Assembly: GCA_010030605.1 (NCBI GenBank)
Contig: RHCK01000055.1
Span: 1-8,532, forward strand
Reading direction: 5' to 3'
Source: Acidimicrobiia bacterium
GTDB taxonomy: Bacteria > Actinomycetota > Acidimicrobiia > Acidimicrobiales > Ilumatobacteraceae
Length of the DNA: 8,532 nucleotides
In this document: positions 1 through 8,012 of the stretch, one piece after another
Layout: the number at the start of each line of letters is the position of its first letter
Position numbering within the stretch: position 1 is the first letter of the stretch
Made by a program: the position numbers and the translations under genes
Notes under the pieces: generated by a model
What the model was told of the DNA's origin: nothing
Seen by the model: the letters and a program-made list of their open reading frames with translations, nothing else
Database searches by the model: none

Positions 1-1983
1 TGTCGAATCGGTGCTGAACGCGGCGAATGCGGACGAGTCGTTCCATGGAAGGCTCGCCGCGCCTTGCGCGGTACCCGTCTTGCCGGCGATCGGTAGATCC
101 TCGTACGGGTAACTCGCGAAGAGTCTTTCTCCGGTCGTGGCGTGATAGGACCCGTTGTCGACCCCCGGACCGGTGATCACGCGCGTCAATCCGTTCACGA
201 TCGGCTGCAAAATGTCGGACGGAATCGCCAAACTTCGCACGGTGTTCTTCAATCCGAGGTTCAGGACCACGGTCGACTTCGACACGTCGGCGAAACCGAT
301 CTGCTCGGAGTCGGGCGTGCTGGGCGACAACAATGCCAACGCGATCAACGGGCGATTGACATCACCACCATTGGCCAAAGCGCCGTAGGCCTGGGCGAGT
401 TGGATTGGCGAGGCGGCCAATAGGCCCTGCCCCACGGACAACTGCACGTTGTCACCCACCAGATAGTTCGGACTCTCCCCCTCCATCAAGACGCCGTCCT
501 CGACGAGTTGACGTTTGCTTTCCTTGTCGGGAACGCGACCGGCGGATTCGTACGGGAGATCGATTCCCGTGCGGGAACCGAATCCGAATTTGCGGACTTC
601 TTCTTGAAGGATCGGCTGACCGCCGCGCTCGGAGAAGATTTCCTCTCCGATCTTGTAGAAGAAAGTGTCGGTGGACACCGCGAGGGCGTCCTCGACCGTG
701 ACTGGCCCGTAACGACATGCGTAGTTGCCTCCACCGCACAACGCGTTTCGGTAGATGCACTTCACCATTTGGCACGTCTCACGGTCGATGCTGACCAAGG
801 TGTACGAACCCTGATCGTTGTACCTGTAGCTCGCACCACCCGGCAGCTGGCCGGTGGCGAGCGCCGCATAAGCGACGAACGGCTTGAAACTCGAGCCCAG
901 GTTGTACTGACCGGAGATGGCGCGGTTCACGAGCAGCGACTGATCGGGGTCCTTGGTGTTGGGGAAGATTTGGGTGAACTTGTCTCCGGAGATTCCCGAG
1001 TTGAACCACCGATTGTCGAAGGTGGGATAGCTGGCCAGCGCCAGCACCTCGCCGTTCGAGTAATCCATCATGACCACCGAGCCGGCCGGAGCCTTCAGAT
1101 TCGAACAGGCCGGGAACTGTGGCTTCACCAACTGGCGTTTCTCGTCCTTGGCCTGACAGGCCGTGATGAAGCGGTTCAAGCGCAACTGGGTTTCGAGAGC
1201 TTGTTCGGCGAACTGTTGGTAATCGAGGTCGATCGCCAATTGCAGATCGTTGCCGGGCGTGGGTTCGACGCGTTCGATGACCCGAAGAATGGCACCGCGA
1301 GAATCCACCTCGTACCGAACGAACCCGGGAGTACCGCGCAGATAGGGCTCGAAGATCTTCTCGACGCCGAACTGACCCACGCGCTCGTTCAGGTCGTATC
1401 CGAGGTCTTTGTATTGTGCGGCGTCACTTTTGGTGATCGCACCCAAGTAACCGACCACATGTGCGGCCAGTGGTGCGAACGGATACTCACGCTTCCACTG
1501 GATGGTCGCGTCGACTCCGGGGAAGTCCTCGGAACGCTCCAACAGGTAGGCCACCGTCTCTTCGCTCACTCCTTCTTTCAGAGGCATCGGAAGCAACGGG
1601 CTGTATCGCGAACCGGTTCGCTCGCCCGTGGAACCAACGGGGCCGGCGTATCGGGTCTCCATTTCATCGACTTCCATGTCGAGAACCGGCGCGAGACGGG
1701 AGAACAATTCGACCCGGTCATCGTCGTCGCGCATGGCCTCCCACGCCACGGTGACCACCACGATTCGCTCGTTGTCGGCGAGAATTCTTCCGTCTCGATC
1801 GAAGATCCGACCACGTTCGGGCAGCAACTTCACGGTGCGCGTTTTGTTCGACTGCACTTTCAATTCGAGAGATGGCGAATCGACCACCTGCAAGAACCAC
1901 ATTCGAAGACCGAGGGCGGTGAAGATCACCGTGGCGACGACGCCCAGCGCGACGAGTCGGGACGAACGTCGATCACCAGCCAT
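1..1983 (-). CDS. mrdA: Elongation-specific penicillin-binding protein 2 (class B transpeptidase), 3' end outside window
   Basis: Peptidoglycan D,D-transpeptidase that cross-links lateral wall glycans made by RodA; an inner-membrane protein with its catalytic domain outside. 661 residues are visible. There is a short basic N-terminus, one membrane segment at about residues 9-33, and the class B PBP dimerisation-domain signature RGRIFDRDG at 57-65. The transpeptidase domain shows SxxK as SSFK (S364 nucleophile, K367), SxN in the variant form STD (437-439) and KTGT at 635-638; the reading frame leaves the window 23 residues later. The STD variant is, as far as I recall, seen in other PBP2-type enzymes. 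The ATG start is the only one after an in-frame stop at 1996-1998; its upstream ACAGG is a weak ribosome site. Six cysteines (276, 293, 404, 409, 416, 423) all lie in the extracytoplasmic part. It follows mreD, as in other mre operons; rodA probably follows. FtsI is less likely given this context. Confidence 0.95.
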   Translation of the reverse strand, partial: MAGDRRSSRLVALGVVATVIFTALGLRMWFLQVVDSPSLELKVQSNKTRTVKLLPERGRIFDRDGRILADNERIVVVTVAWEAMRDDDDRVELFSRLAPVLDMEVDEMETRYAGPVGSTGERTGSRYSPLLPMPLKEGVSEETVAYLLERSEDFPGVDATIQWKREYPFAPLAAHVVGYLGAITKSDAAQYKDLGYDLNERVGQFGVEKIFEPYLRGTPGFVRYEVDSRGAILRVIERVEPTPGNDLQLAIDLDYQQFAEQALETQLRLNRFITACQAKDEKRQLVKPQFPACSNLKAPAGSVVMMDYSNGEVLALASYPTFDNRWFNSGISGDKFTQIFPNTKDPDQSLLVNRAISGQYNLGSSFKPFVAYAALATGQLPGGASYRYNDQGSYTLVSIDRETCQMVKCIYRNALCGGGNYACRYGPVTVEDALAVSTDTFFYKIGEEIFSERGGQPILQEEVRKFGFGSRTGIDLPYESAGRVPDKESKRQLVEDGVLMEGESPNYLVGDNVQLSVGQGLLAASPIQLAQAYGALANGGDVNRPLIALALLSPSTPDSEQIGFADVSKSTVVLNLGLKNTVRSLAIPSDILQPIVNGLTRVITGPGVDNGSYHATTGERLFASYPYEDLPIAGKTGTAQGAASLPWNDSSAFAAFSTDST

Positions 1984-2053
1984 GATCGAAGCCTGTCACC
2001 ATCGGGCCGTCAGTGGGCTTCACCGAATCGAGCAAGGTCAACAGGTGGCTCAT
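1973..2053 (-). CDS. Candidate 26-residue ORF bridging mreD and mrdA (possible coupling peptide)
   Basis: An ATG at 2051-2053 shares its A with the last base of the mreD stop codon (TGATG), the classic geometry for termination-reinitiation. The frame encodes 26 residues, starting MSHLLTLLDSV and ending GFDHGW, and stops at 1973-1975, overlapping the first 11 bases of mrdA. It therefore fills the 69-base gap between mreD and mrdA, and mrdA has only a weak ribosome site of its own. I recognise no domain. It could be a leader that couples mrdA translation to mreD, or a chance ORF in a GC-rich gap. What is seen is the geometry; function is inference. Confidence 0.25.
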   Translation of the reverse strand: MSHLLTLLDSVKPTDGPMVTGFDHGW

Positions 2054-2589
2054 CACATGTACACCTCGGCCGGTGGCGCCAACCGTTGCAATCGTTTGAC
2101 CGCCAAGGTCCAGCGCATCACGGGAACGACGACGAATCCGAGCAGGGCGTTCGTCGAGGCAACCACGATCATCACCTTGATCAATCGAGTCGAAATCCAT
2201 CCCTCGACCCCGATCCAGTTGGCCACCACCGGCTGGACGAACACCGACGCCGCCCCGAGCCCGGCGCAGGTGAGTGCGTTCAACCACTTCGGATTGGCCA
2301 AAGAGGGCGAGAACGCGAATCCGCCGACGAATCCGGCCAGACCGTAAATCAGAGCACACAGGCCAAGCGGTGAAGTGAGCACGAAGTCGAACATCAAACC
2401 GAGCACGAATCCCGCGAATGCACCGCCTTCCGGCCCTGCCGCCACCCCGGCACCGATGGACATGCACAACAACAACTGAACGACGACGCCGTACGGAGTG
2501 AGTTCGGAGAACAACGTCGTCTGCAGACCGAGCGCGGGAAGGCCCACCATGAGTAAGCGCACGAGCGGTCGGTTGACGAGATCGATCAT
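2053..2589 (-). CDS. mreD: Rod shape-determining membrane protein MreD
   Basis: Integral membrane subunit of the elongasome, thought to link MreC and the PBP2/RodA synthase to MreB. The 178-residue product is strongly hydrophobic, with about five to six membrane stretches (roughly residues 10-28, 33-52, 55-72, 74-92, 105-125 and 137-158) and few charged residues except at the ends, the usual size and profile for the family. Identification rests on this profile together with its position between mreC and PBP2, since MreD has no short catalytic motif. The ATG overlaps the mreC stop codon (ATGA, four shared bases), so translation is probably coupled; a GGGA lies just upstream inside mreC. The product ends in AEVYM, followed by TGA. 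Confidence 0.9.
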   Translation of the reverse strand: MIDLVNRPLVRLLMVGLPALGLQTTLFSELTPYGVVVQLLLCMSIGAGVAAGPEGGAFAGFVLGLMFDFVLTSPLGLCALIYGLAGFVGGFAFSPSLANPKWLNALTCAGLGAASVFVQPVVANWIGVEGWISTRLIKVMIVVASTNALLGFVVVPVMRWTLAVKRLQRLAPPAEVYM

Positions 2590-3761
2590 TGTCCCGACAC
2601 CACCGGCTGGTACAGCAAGACGCGAACGAAGTTCAACGTCGAGAGTCGCGCGGTCAATCGCACCTCGAGGACCGCGCCCGCCGTTCCGGTTCGCTCGACG
2701 ATCTTGATCACCCGACCCACGACGATTCCGCGTGGAGCGAGACTGCTCGATCCACCCGAGGTGATGACGAGCGCTCCCACGCGCACCTCGCCGAACCGTG
2801 CGTTTTGGTCGACGAACTCGACCACGGGCGCTTTGTCGGAGCCGCGACCGCGGAAGATGCCGGTTTCGACCGTGGGCAGATTGTTGATGTCGATCGTGGT
2901 GGTCGGCGCTTCGGATGTCGCTCCCGGCGCGATGGTGGACACCGCCACCGACGACGGTGTCAACGCCCCGAAGTCGATGCCCGACAAGTCGATCGCCGGT
3001 TGGGTCGTGGTCGGCGCCAACGTGGAGGTCGTGGCCGTCGGCGTGACCGTGCCCCCGGGTCGCGGGGTCGTCGTGGTGGCACCCGATGTTGCGCCACCGG
3101 CCGATCCGGCGGTGGTGGTCGGCGCCAACGTGGTGGACGTCGTGGTCGTGGTGGAGGTCGATGTCGTCGTCGTGGTCGTCGTCGTTGTCGTCGTGTCCTC
3201 GGCTTGGTTCACGATCTGCACGGGAATCGCGTACTGCACATCACTGGCGAGCAACACCACGGAACGATTCGCGTACACCTGGGTGATCTTGCCCACCAAT
3301 CCCGCGGCGTTCACCACCGGCATTCCCACCTGGAGTCCGCGGTCGGATCCCTGGTTGATCTCCACCGTTTGGCTGAAGTTCGACGGACTTCCACCGATCA
3401 CCTGCGCGGTCACCGATGAAACATCGACGAGATTGTCGATCCCGTTCAGAGCCAACAACTCCTGGGCGTCACGAACGATCGCCAACGCGGCGATGAACGC
3501 TCCCTCTTGTTGATCCAACTGATCCTGCAATCGTTGGTTCTCGTCTTCGAGTTCGCCGTAGTTGGTCATGCCCCGCCAAGCGTTTTCGATCGGACGAGCA
3601 ACCACGCGCGTGGCTTCCTCGACGGGATGGAAGATCCATCCGAAGACGTTGCGAGCCCCACCGACGACGCCATTTCCTTGTTGGTCGAGAGTGATCAACA
3701 GGATCGAGGTCAAGGCGAGCAGTGCCACCGCCCGTCGTCGGCTCACCGAGTAAATCGGCAT
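2586..3761 (-). CDS. mreC: Rod shape-determining protein MreC with a large Thr-rich insert
   Basis: Extracytoplasmic scaffold of the elongasome that contacts PBP2 and helps activate it. The 391 residues comprise a basic N-terminus, a membrane anchor at about 11-25, a coiled-coil-like segment at about 68-105 (ELEDENQRLQDQLDQQEG) and the MreC beta domain. The beta domain is recognisable in two halves: about 115-185 (GLQVGMPVVNAAGLVGKIT at 142-160, then AIPVQIV) and about 300-391 (VGALVITSGG, then LAPRGIVVGRV). Between them, at about 187-298, sits a low-complexity insert beginning with 11 consecutive Thr (190-200). With it the protein is longer than many homologues. The ATG lies 14 bases after the mreB stop, with GGGGA about seven bases upstream. 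The stop overlaps the mreD start. Confidence 0.95.
   Translation of the reverse strand: MPIYSVSRRRAVALLALTSILLITLDQQGNGVVGGARNVFGWIFHPVEEATRVVARPIENAWRGMTNYGELEDENQRLQDQLDQQEGAFIAALAIVRDAQELLALNGIDNLVDVSSVTAQVIGGSPSNFSQTVEINQGSDRGLQVGMPVVNAAGLVGKITQVYANRSVVLLASDVQYAIPVQIVNQAEDTTTTTTTTTTTSTSTTTTTSTTLAPTTTAGSAGGATSGATTTTPRPGGTVTPTATTSTLAPTTTQPAIDLSGIDFGALTPSSVAVSTIAPGATSEAPTTTIDINNLPTVETGIFRGRGSDKAPVVEFVDQNARFGEVRVGALVITSGGSSSLAPRGIVVGRVIKIVERTGTAGAVLEVRLTARLSTLNFVRVLLYQPVVSGQ
3007..3025. repeat. 19-bp direct repeat, copy 1 (within mreC)
   Basis: The plus-strand sequence GTGGTCGGCGCCAACGTGG is identical to 3115-3133. The two starts are 108 bp apart, exactly 36 codons, so both copies are read in the same mreC frame and encode TLAPTT. 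This suggests internal duplication within the Thr-rich insert. Confidence 0.9.
3115..3133. repeat. 19-bp direct repeat, copy 2 (within mreC)
   Basis: Identical to 3007-3025 and in the same reading frame of mreC (TLAPTT). It directly abuts the poly-Thr coding run. Confidence 0.9.
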
Positions 3762-3775
3762 TGAAGGTCCCCGAC

Positions 3776-4807
3776 CTATTCGCCGCTCTGGGAGAGCATT
3801 CCGCCCATCATCTCGATGTTCTCGAGAGCGCGACCCGATCCGATGACGACCGAATACAAAGGATCGGGAGCGATGTTGATGGGCATTCCGGTCTCATGCG
3901 CCAAACGGCGATCGATCCCCGCCAACAATGCCCCTCCACCGGTGATGGTGATTCCCTGATGCATGATGTCGGCGGCCAATTCGGGAGGTGTTTTGTCGAG
4001 CGTCGTTCGTACGGCATCGACGATCGCGGCCACTGGTTCGGCGATGGCTTCGCGCACCTGATCCGTGGACAACGTGATGGTTCTCGGCAGACCACTGATG
4101 AGGTCGCGACCTCGAATGTCGGCCTTCATTTCCTCGGCGAACGGCCACGCCGAACCCATCTGAATCTTGATGTCCTCCGCCGTGCGTTCTCCGACGGCGA
4201 GGGAGAATTCCTTCTTGAGGAACGCCACCACCGCTTCATCCAGTTCGTCACCCGCCACGCGCAAGGACTGGGCGGTGACGATGCCGCCCAACGAAATGAC
4301 GGCCACCTCGGTGGTGCCACCGCCGATGTCGACGATCATGTTGCCGCTCGGTTCATGCACCGGAAGGTCGGCTCCGATCGCGGCCGCCATGGGCTCCTCG
4401 ATGATGTGCACCGGCTTGCGGGCCCCGGCGTACTCAGCGGCATCTTGCACGGCGCGTTGCTCGACTCCGGTGATGCCCGACGGGACGCAGATCACCATGC
4501 GGGGCTTGCTCCATCGACTGCTATGAACCCGCTGAATGAAGTAGCGCAGCATCTTTTCGCACACTTCGAAATCCGCGATGACGCCGTCCTTCAACGGACG
4601 AACCGCCCGAATATGCCCCGGGGTCCGGCCCATCATGCGCTTGGCTTCCTCGCCCACGGCAACCGGGCGGCCGTCGGCCACGTCCAGGGCCACGACCGAG
4701 GGTTCGTTCAGCACGACGCCTTGGCCTCGGACGTAAATCAGGGTGTTGGCCGTCCCGAGGTCGATCGCTATGTCTCGCCCGAGGGCCAGCGGATGATTGC
4801 GGGCCAT
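3776..4807 (-). CDS. mreB: Actin-like rod shape-determining protein MreB
   Basis: ATP-binding actin homologue that forms membrane-associated filaments and orients lateral wall synthesis. The 343 residues have the full actin-fold signature: phosphate-1 loop DLGTANT (16-22), EEPMAAAIG around 137-145, phosphate-2 loop DIGGGTT (160-166) and adenosine motif TGGGALLAG (289-297). Length is normal for the family. The ATG is preceded at eight bases by a perfect AGGAGG, the strongest ribosome site in the window, which fixes the start and suggests high expression relative to its neighbours. It lies 59 bases after ndk and 14 bases before mreC. MreB is absent from many polar-growing actinobacteria, so a complete mreBCD-PBP2 set suggests a rod that elongates along its side walls (inference). 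Confidence 0.98.
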   Translation of the reverse strand: MARNHPLALGRDIAIDLGTANTLIYVRGQGVVLNEPSVVALDVADGRPVAVGEEAKRMMGRTPGHIRAVRPLKDGVIADFEVCEKMLRYFIQRVHSSRWSKPRMVICVPSGITGVEQRAVQDAAEYAGARKPVHIIEEPMAAAIGADLPVHEPSGNMIVDIGGGTTEVAVISLGGIVTAQSLRVAGDELDEAVVAFLKKEFSLAVGERTAEDIKIQMGSAWPFAEEMKADIRGRDLISGLPRTITLSTDQVREAIAEPVAAIVDAVRTTLDKTPPELAADIMHQGITITGGGALLAGIDRRLAHETGMPINIAPDPLYSVVIGSGRALENIEMMGGMLSQSGE

Positions 4808-4815
4808 GGCCAGAG

Positions 4816-4821
4816 CCTCCT
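4816..4821 (-). promoter_or_regulatory. Strong Shine-Dalgarno site of mreB
   Basis: On the minus strand this reads AGGAGG, a full anti-16S match, with an eight-base spacer to the mreB ATG. It supports the chosen start. ndk and folC have no comparable site. Confidence 0.85.
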
Positions 4822-4832
4822 ACGACGTTGCG

Positions 4833-4852
4833 ACCCTGCCGATGGACAGGGT
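4833..4852 (-). promoter_or_regulatory. Bulged hairpin in the ndk-mreB junction
   Basis: The minus-strand RNA can pair ACCCTG with CAGGGT and, past a single bulged base, CC with GG around an ATC triloop: eight pairs in 20 bases. No T-run follows, so it is not a convincing Rho-independent terminator. It ends about 11 bases before the mreB ribosome site and could be an RNA processing, stability or partial-attenuation element, or chance. Confidence 0.3.
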
Positions 4853-4866
4853 GAATCCCCGAAATG

Positions 4867-5277
4867 TTACAGATTGGGGAAGAAAATGCCGATCTCTCGG
4901 GCCGCCGAATCCAAGGAATCGCTGCCGTGAACGAGGTTCTCGGTGAAGAGAATGCCCAGGTCACCGCGGATCGTGCCGGGGGCGGCGGTCTTGGGGTTGG
5001 TGGCGCCCATCATGGTCCGCACCACTTCCCAGGTGTTCTCCGGTCCTTCCAGCACCAAAGCCACGACCGGTCCACGCGACATGAAGGACACGAGGTCGGC
5101 GTAGAAGCCCTTGCCCACGTGCTCTTCGTAATGGCGAGCCAACGTCGCATCGTCGAGCTGACGCAGTTCCATGGCCACGATGCGCAAACCTTTGGACTCG
5201 AAACGGGACAGGACGGTGCCAATGAGGCCCCGCTCGACGGTGTCGGGCTTCAGGAGGACGAGGGTGCGGTCGGACAT
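4867..5277 (-). CDS. ndk: Nucleoside diphosphate kinase
   Basis: Transfers the gamma-phosphate of ATP to NDPs through a phosphohistidine, balancing cytoplasmic NTP and dNTP pools. The 136-residue protein is of canonical bacterial length. It has K10 in LVLLKPD, the ERGLIG helix start (16-20), Y50, R87, T93 in GATNP (91-95), R104 in the GTIRGD motif (101-106), and the active-site motif NLVHGSDS with catalytic H117. All residues expected in an active enzyme are present. The ATG follows the folC stop by 33 bases with no good Shine-Dalgarno sequence upstream. The ndk next to folC arrangement is conserved in Streptomyces and Mycobacterium. The extra small membrane-protein gene that Mycobacterium tuberculosis carries between folC and ndk is not present here. 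Confidence 0.98.
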   Translation of the reverse strand: MSDRTLVLLKPDTVERGLIGTVLSRFESKGLRIVAMELRQLDDATLARHYEEHVGKGFYADLVSFMSRGPVVALVLEGPENTWEVVRTMMGATNPKTAAPGTIRGDLGILFTENLVHGSDSLDSAAREIGIFFPNL

Positions 5278-5310
5278 GGGGTCAGGTTACCGCGGCCACT
5301 CATCCTTCGG

Positions 5311-6606
5311 TCAGGGCAGGACGCGTGCCACATGTGGTCGCGCCGCACCCACCACGTACAGCGAACCGGTGATCAGAATCGCGTCATCGGGTCCGACGTC
5401 GGCCAGAGCTCGATCGATCCCACGCTCGACCGACGACGCGGTGACCACCGTGTCGCACCCCAATCGACGGGCCGCCTCAGCCAGATCGGTCGCCGGCAGT
5501 CCGCGAGGCGACGGAGCGGGACAACACACCACCAGGTCGAATTCGTCGGCCCGAATCGCGGCCAACATGTCGTCGGGATCACGCCCGCGCAAACAGCCGA
5601 TCACCAACACCCGTCGACCAGCCGGATCGAAGTCCTCGAAAAAGACCGCCGCGCAGACGTCGGCCCCGGCCGGATTGTGCGCGCCGTCGATGATCACGAG
5701 AGGTTGGTGTCGCATCACCTCGAATCGCCCGGGCATGGCGACCGACGACATCGCTTCGTCGATGACGTCCTGCGGCAACGGTCGCGCGAAAAAGGCTTCG
5801 ACGGCGGTGATCGCCACGACCGCGTTGTCGGCCTGGTGTTTGCCATGCAACGGCACCACGATTTCCGGATAGATCGTGGTGGGAGTACGCACGCCGATCA
5901 ATCGCCCGCCGAGTGCGAGTTGATTCGTGTCGACATCGAAATCCGTGCCGCGCACGAGCATTGAAGCCCCACCAGCCGACGAGAACACCGACACGATGCG
6001 TGGGTCGGTTTCACCGCACACCACCGCGCTCATCGGTTTGATGATTCCCGCTTTCTCCTTGGCGATGTCGAGACGGGTCGGACCGGCGAACTCCATGTGA
6101 TCGAGTCCGATGTTCGTGATCACGGCCACCTGAGCGTTCACCACGTTCGTGGCATCCCAACGACCAAGAAGCCCCACCTCGATCACCATGACATCGACGG
6201 CCTCGTCGGCGAACCAACGAAAAGCCGCGGCGGTGCAAATGTCGAAGTATCCGGGGCGTACCCCGGACAACATCTCGAGGTCCGAGACCGCCGCGATCTG
6301 CTCGGCGAAGGAATCGTCGGAGATTGGTTCACAATCGATGGTGAATCGCTCGTTCACCCGTTCGAGATGAGGGCTGGTGTACGTCCCCACTTTCAGGCCA
6401 CTGGCCATCAGCAAGCGGCTGACCATCTGCGCGGTCGAGCCTTTGCCGTTCGTTCCGGTGATGTGAATGACCGGGGCACAATGTTGCGGGTCCCCCATCA
6501 GTGCACAAAAGCGCGTGATCACATCGAGTGACGGCGAGTCGATTCGACCGGTTTTCTGATACGACGCTCGGTCGTCGAGATACGACAGCGCTTGCTCGTA
6601 CGTCAT
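5311..6606 (-). CDS. folC: Folylpolyglutamate synthase / dihydrofolate synthase
   Basis: Mur-ligase-family ATP-dependent enzyme that adds glutamate to dihydropteroate and/or to folates, making and retaining cytoplasmic folate cofactors. The 431 residues show the ATP loop TGTNGKGST (50-58), TSPHLERVNERF (77-88), the family signature EVGLLGRWDATN (143-154), NIGLDHMEF (165-173), the EKAGIIKP segment with K185 as the likely carbamylated lysine, GKHQADNA (255-262) and the C-terminal DGAHNPAG (308-315). Length and motif order are normal. Whether it has one or both activities cannot be told from the motifs. The start lies 19 bases after the clpX stop, with no clear ribosome site, so expression probably depends on the clpX transcript. 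The N-terminal MTYEQALSYLDDR resembles family N-termini and supports this start. Confidence 0.97.
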   Translation of the reverse strand: MTYEQALSYLDDRASYQKTGRIDSPSLDVITRFCALMGDPQHCAPVIHITGTNGKGSTAQMVSRLLMASGLKVGTYTSPHLERVNERFTIDCEPISDDSFAEQIAAVSDLEMLSGVRPGYFDICTAAAFRWFADEAVDVMVIEVGLLGRWDATNVVNAQVAVITNIGLDHMEFAGPTRLDIAKEKAGIIKPMSAVVCGETDPRIVSVFSSAGGASMLVRGTDFDVDTNQLALGGRLIGVRTPTTIYPEIVVPLHGKHQADNAVVAITAVEAFFARPLPQDVIDEAMSSVAMPGRFEVMRHQPLVIIDGAHNPAGADVCAAVFFEDFDPAGRRVLVIGCLRGRDPDDMLAAIRADEFDLVVCCPAPSPRGLPATDLAEAARRLGCDTVVTASSVERGIDRALADVGPDDAILITGSLYVVGAARPHVARVLP

Positions 6607-6625
6607 GGGCCGTCGTCGACGAGAG

Positions 6626-7909
<1,284 letters not shown>

Positions 7910-8012
7910 GATCGCCCTCCCTTCAGTCCGACAGCCTTACACATCCTGACCGATCTTCGGTTGGATACCGGTGTGACTTGAGAAATCCGTGTGATGCGAA
8001 AGAAAGAGCAGG
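7910..8012. other. clpP-clpX intergenic region (103 bp, longest in the window)
   Basis: It contains the clpX ribosome site, a small perfect inverted repeat ACCGA-TCT-TCGGT (7949-7961, five pairs, no T-run) and two direct CSGTGTGA copies (7969-7976 and 7987-7994). I see no convincing -35/-10 pair and no Rho-independent terminator. Read-through from clpP with possible extra regulation of clpX is the simplest reading. Confidence 0.5.
7916..7920 (-). promoter_or_regulatory. Shine-Dalgarno site deciding the GTG start of clpX
   Basis: The minus strand reads GGAGG within AAGGGAGGGCGATC, six bases before GTG. As there is no ATG nearby, this site is what supports the non-ATG start. Confidence 0.8.

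Larger units (their letters stand above)
2868..3197 (-). repeat. Thr/Ser/Pro-rich low-complexity tract inside mreC
   Basis: Codons for roughly residues 189-298 of MreC are dominated by ACN (Thr), with Ser, Ala, Pro and Gly between. The most repetitive part, 3129-3194, encodes runs of 11, 5 and 2 Thr separated by single Ser (one Thr between the first two Ser). On the plus strand it reads as a near-continuous GTC/GTG/GTT series. Thr codons are mixed ACG, ACC and ACA, so this is a low-complexity region and not a pure triplet microsatellite. The protein product would be a flexible extracytoplasmic segment. Confidence 0.9.

Noticed and set aside
437..439. STD in place of SxN at PBP2 residues 437-439 (codons 667-675) as a possible inactivating change; listed coordinates are residue numbers
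   Set aside because: SxD variants are, to my knowledge, normal in PBP2-type transpeptidases, and SxxK and KTGT are intact.
508..2373. 621-codon open frame on the plus strand opposite mrdA and part of mreD
   Set aside because: It is antisense to genes with full catalytic motifs, shows no recognisable domain and has His/Arg/Asp-rich composition typical of the antisense frame of GC-rich coding DNA.
1973..2467. 164-codon minus-strand frame with an upstream start inside mreD
   Set aside because: The upstream part is an Arg-rich out-of-frame reading of mreD. Only the last 26 codons, starting at the TGATG junction, are kept as a candidate.
2704..3513. 269-codon plus-strand frame with Val-rich runs (and a parallel Arg/Gly-rich frame at 2589-3419)
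   Set aside because: The Val and Arg runs are simply the complement of the Thr codons in the MreC insert.
3722..4930. 402-codon plus-strand frame opposite mreB
   Set aside because: Antisense to a complete, motif-verified mreB; no domain recognised.
7995..8004. Possible ClgR operator upstream of clpX (TTCGC on the minus strand)
   Set aside because: Only one half-site is present; the opposing half of the palindrome is missing.
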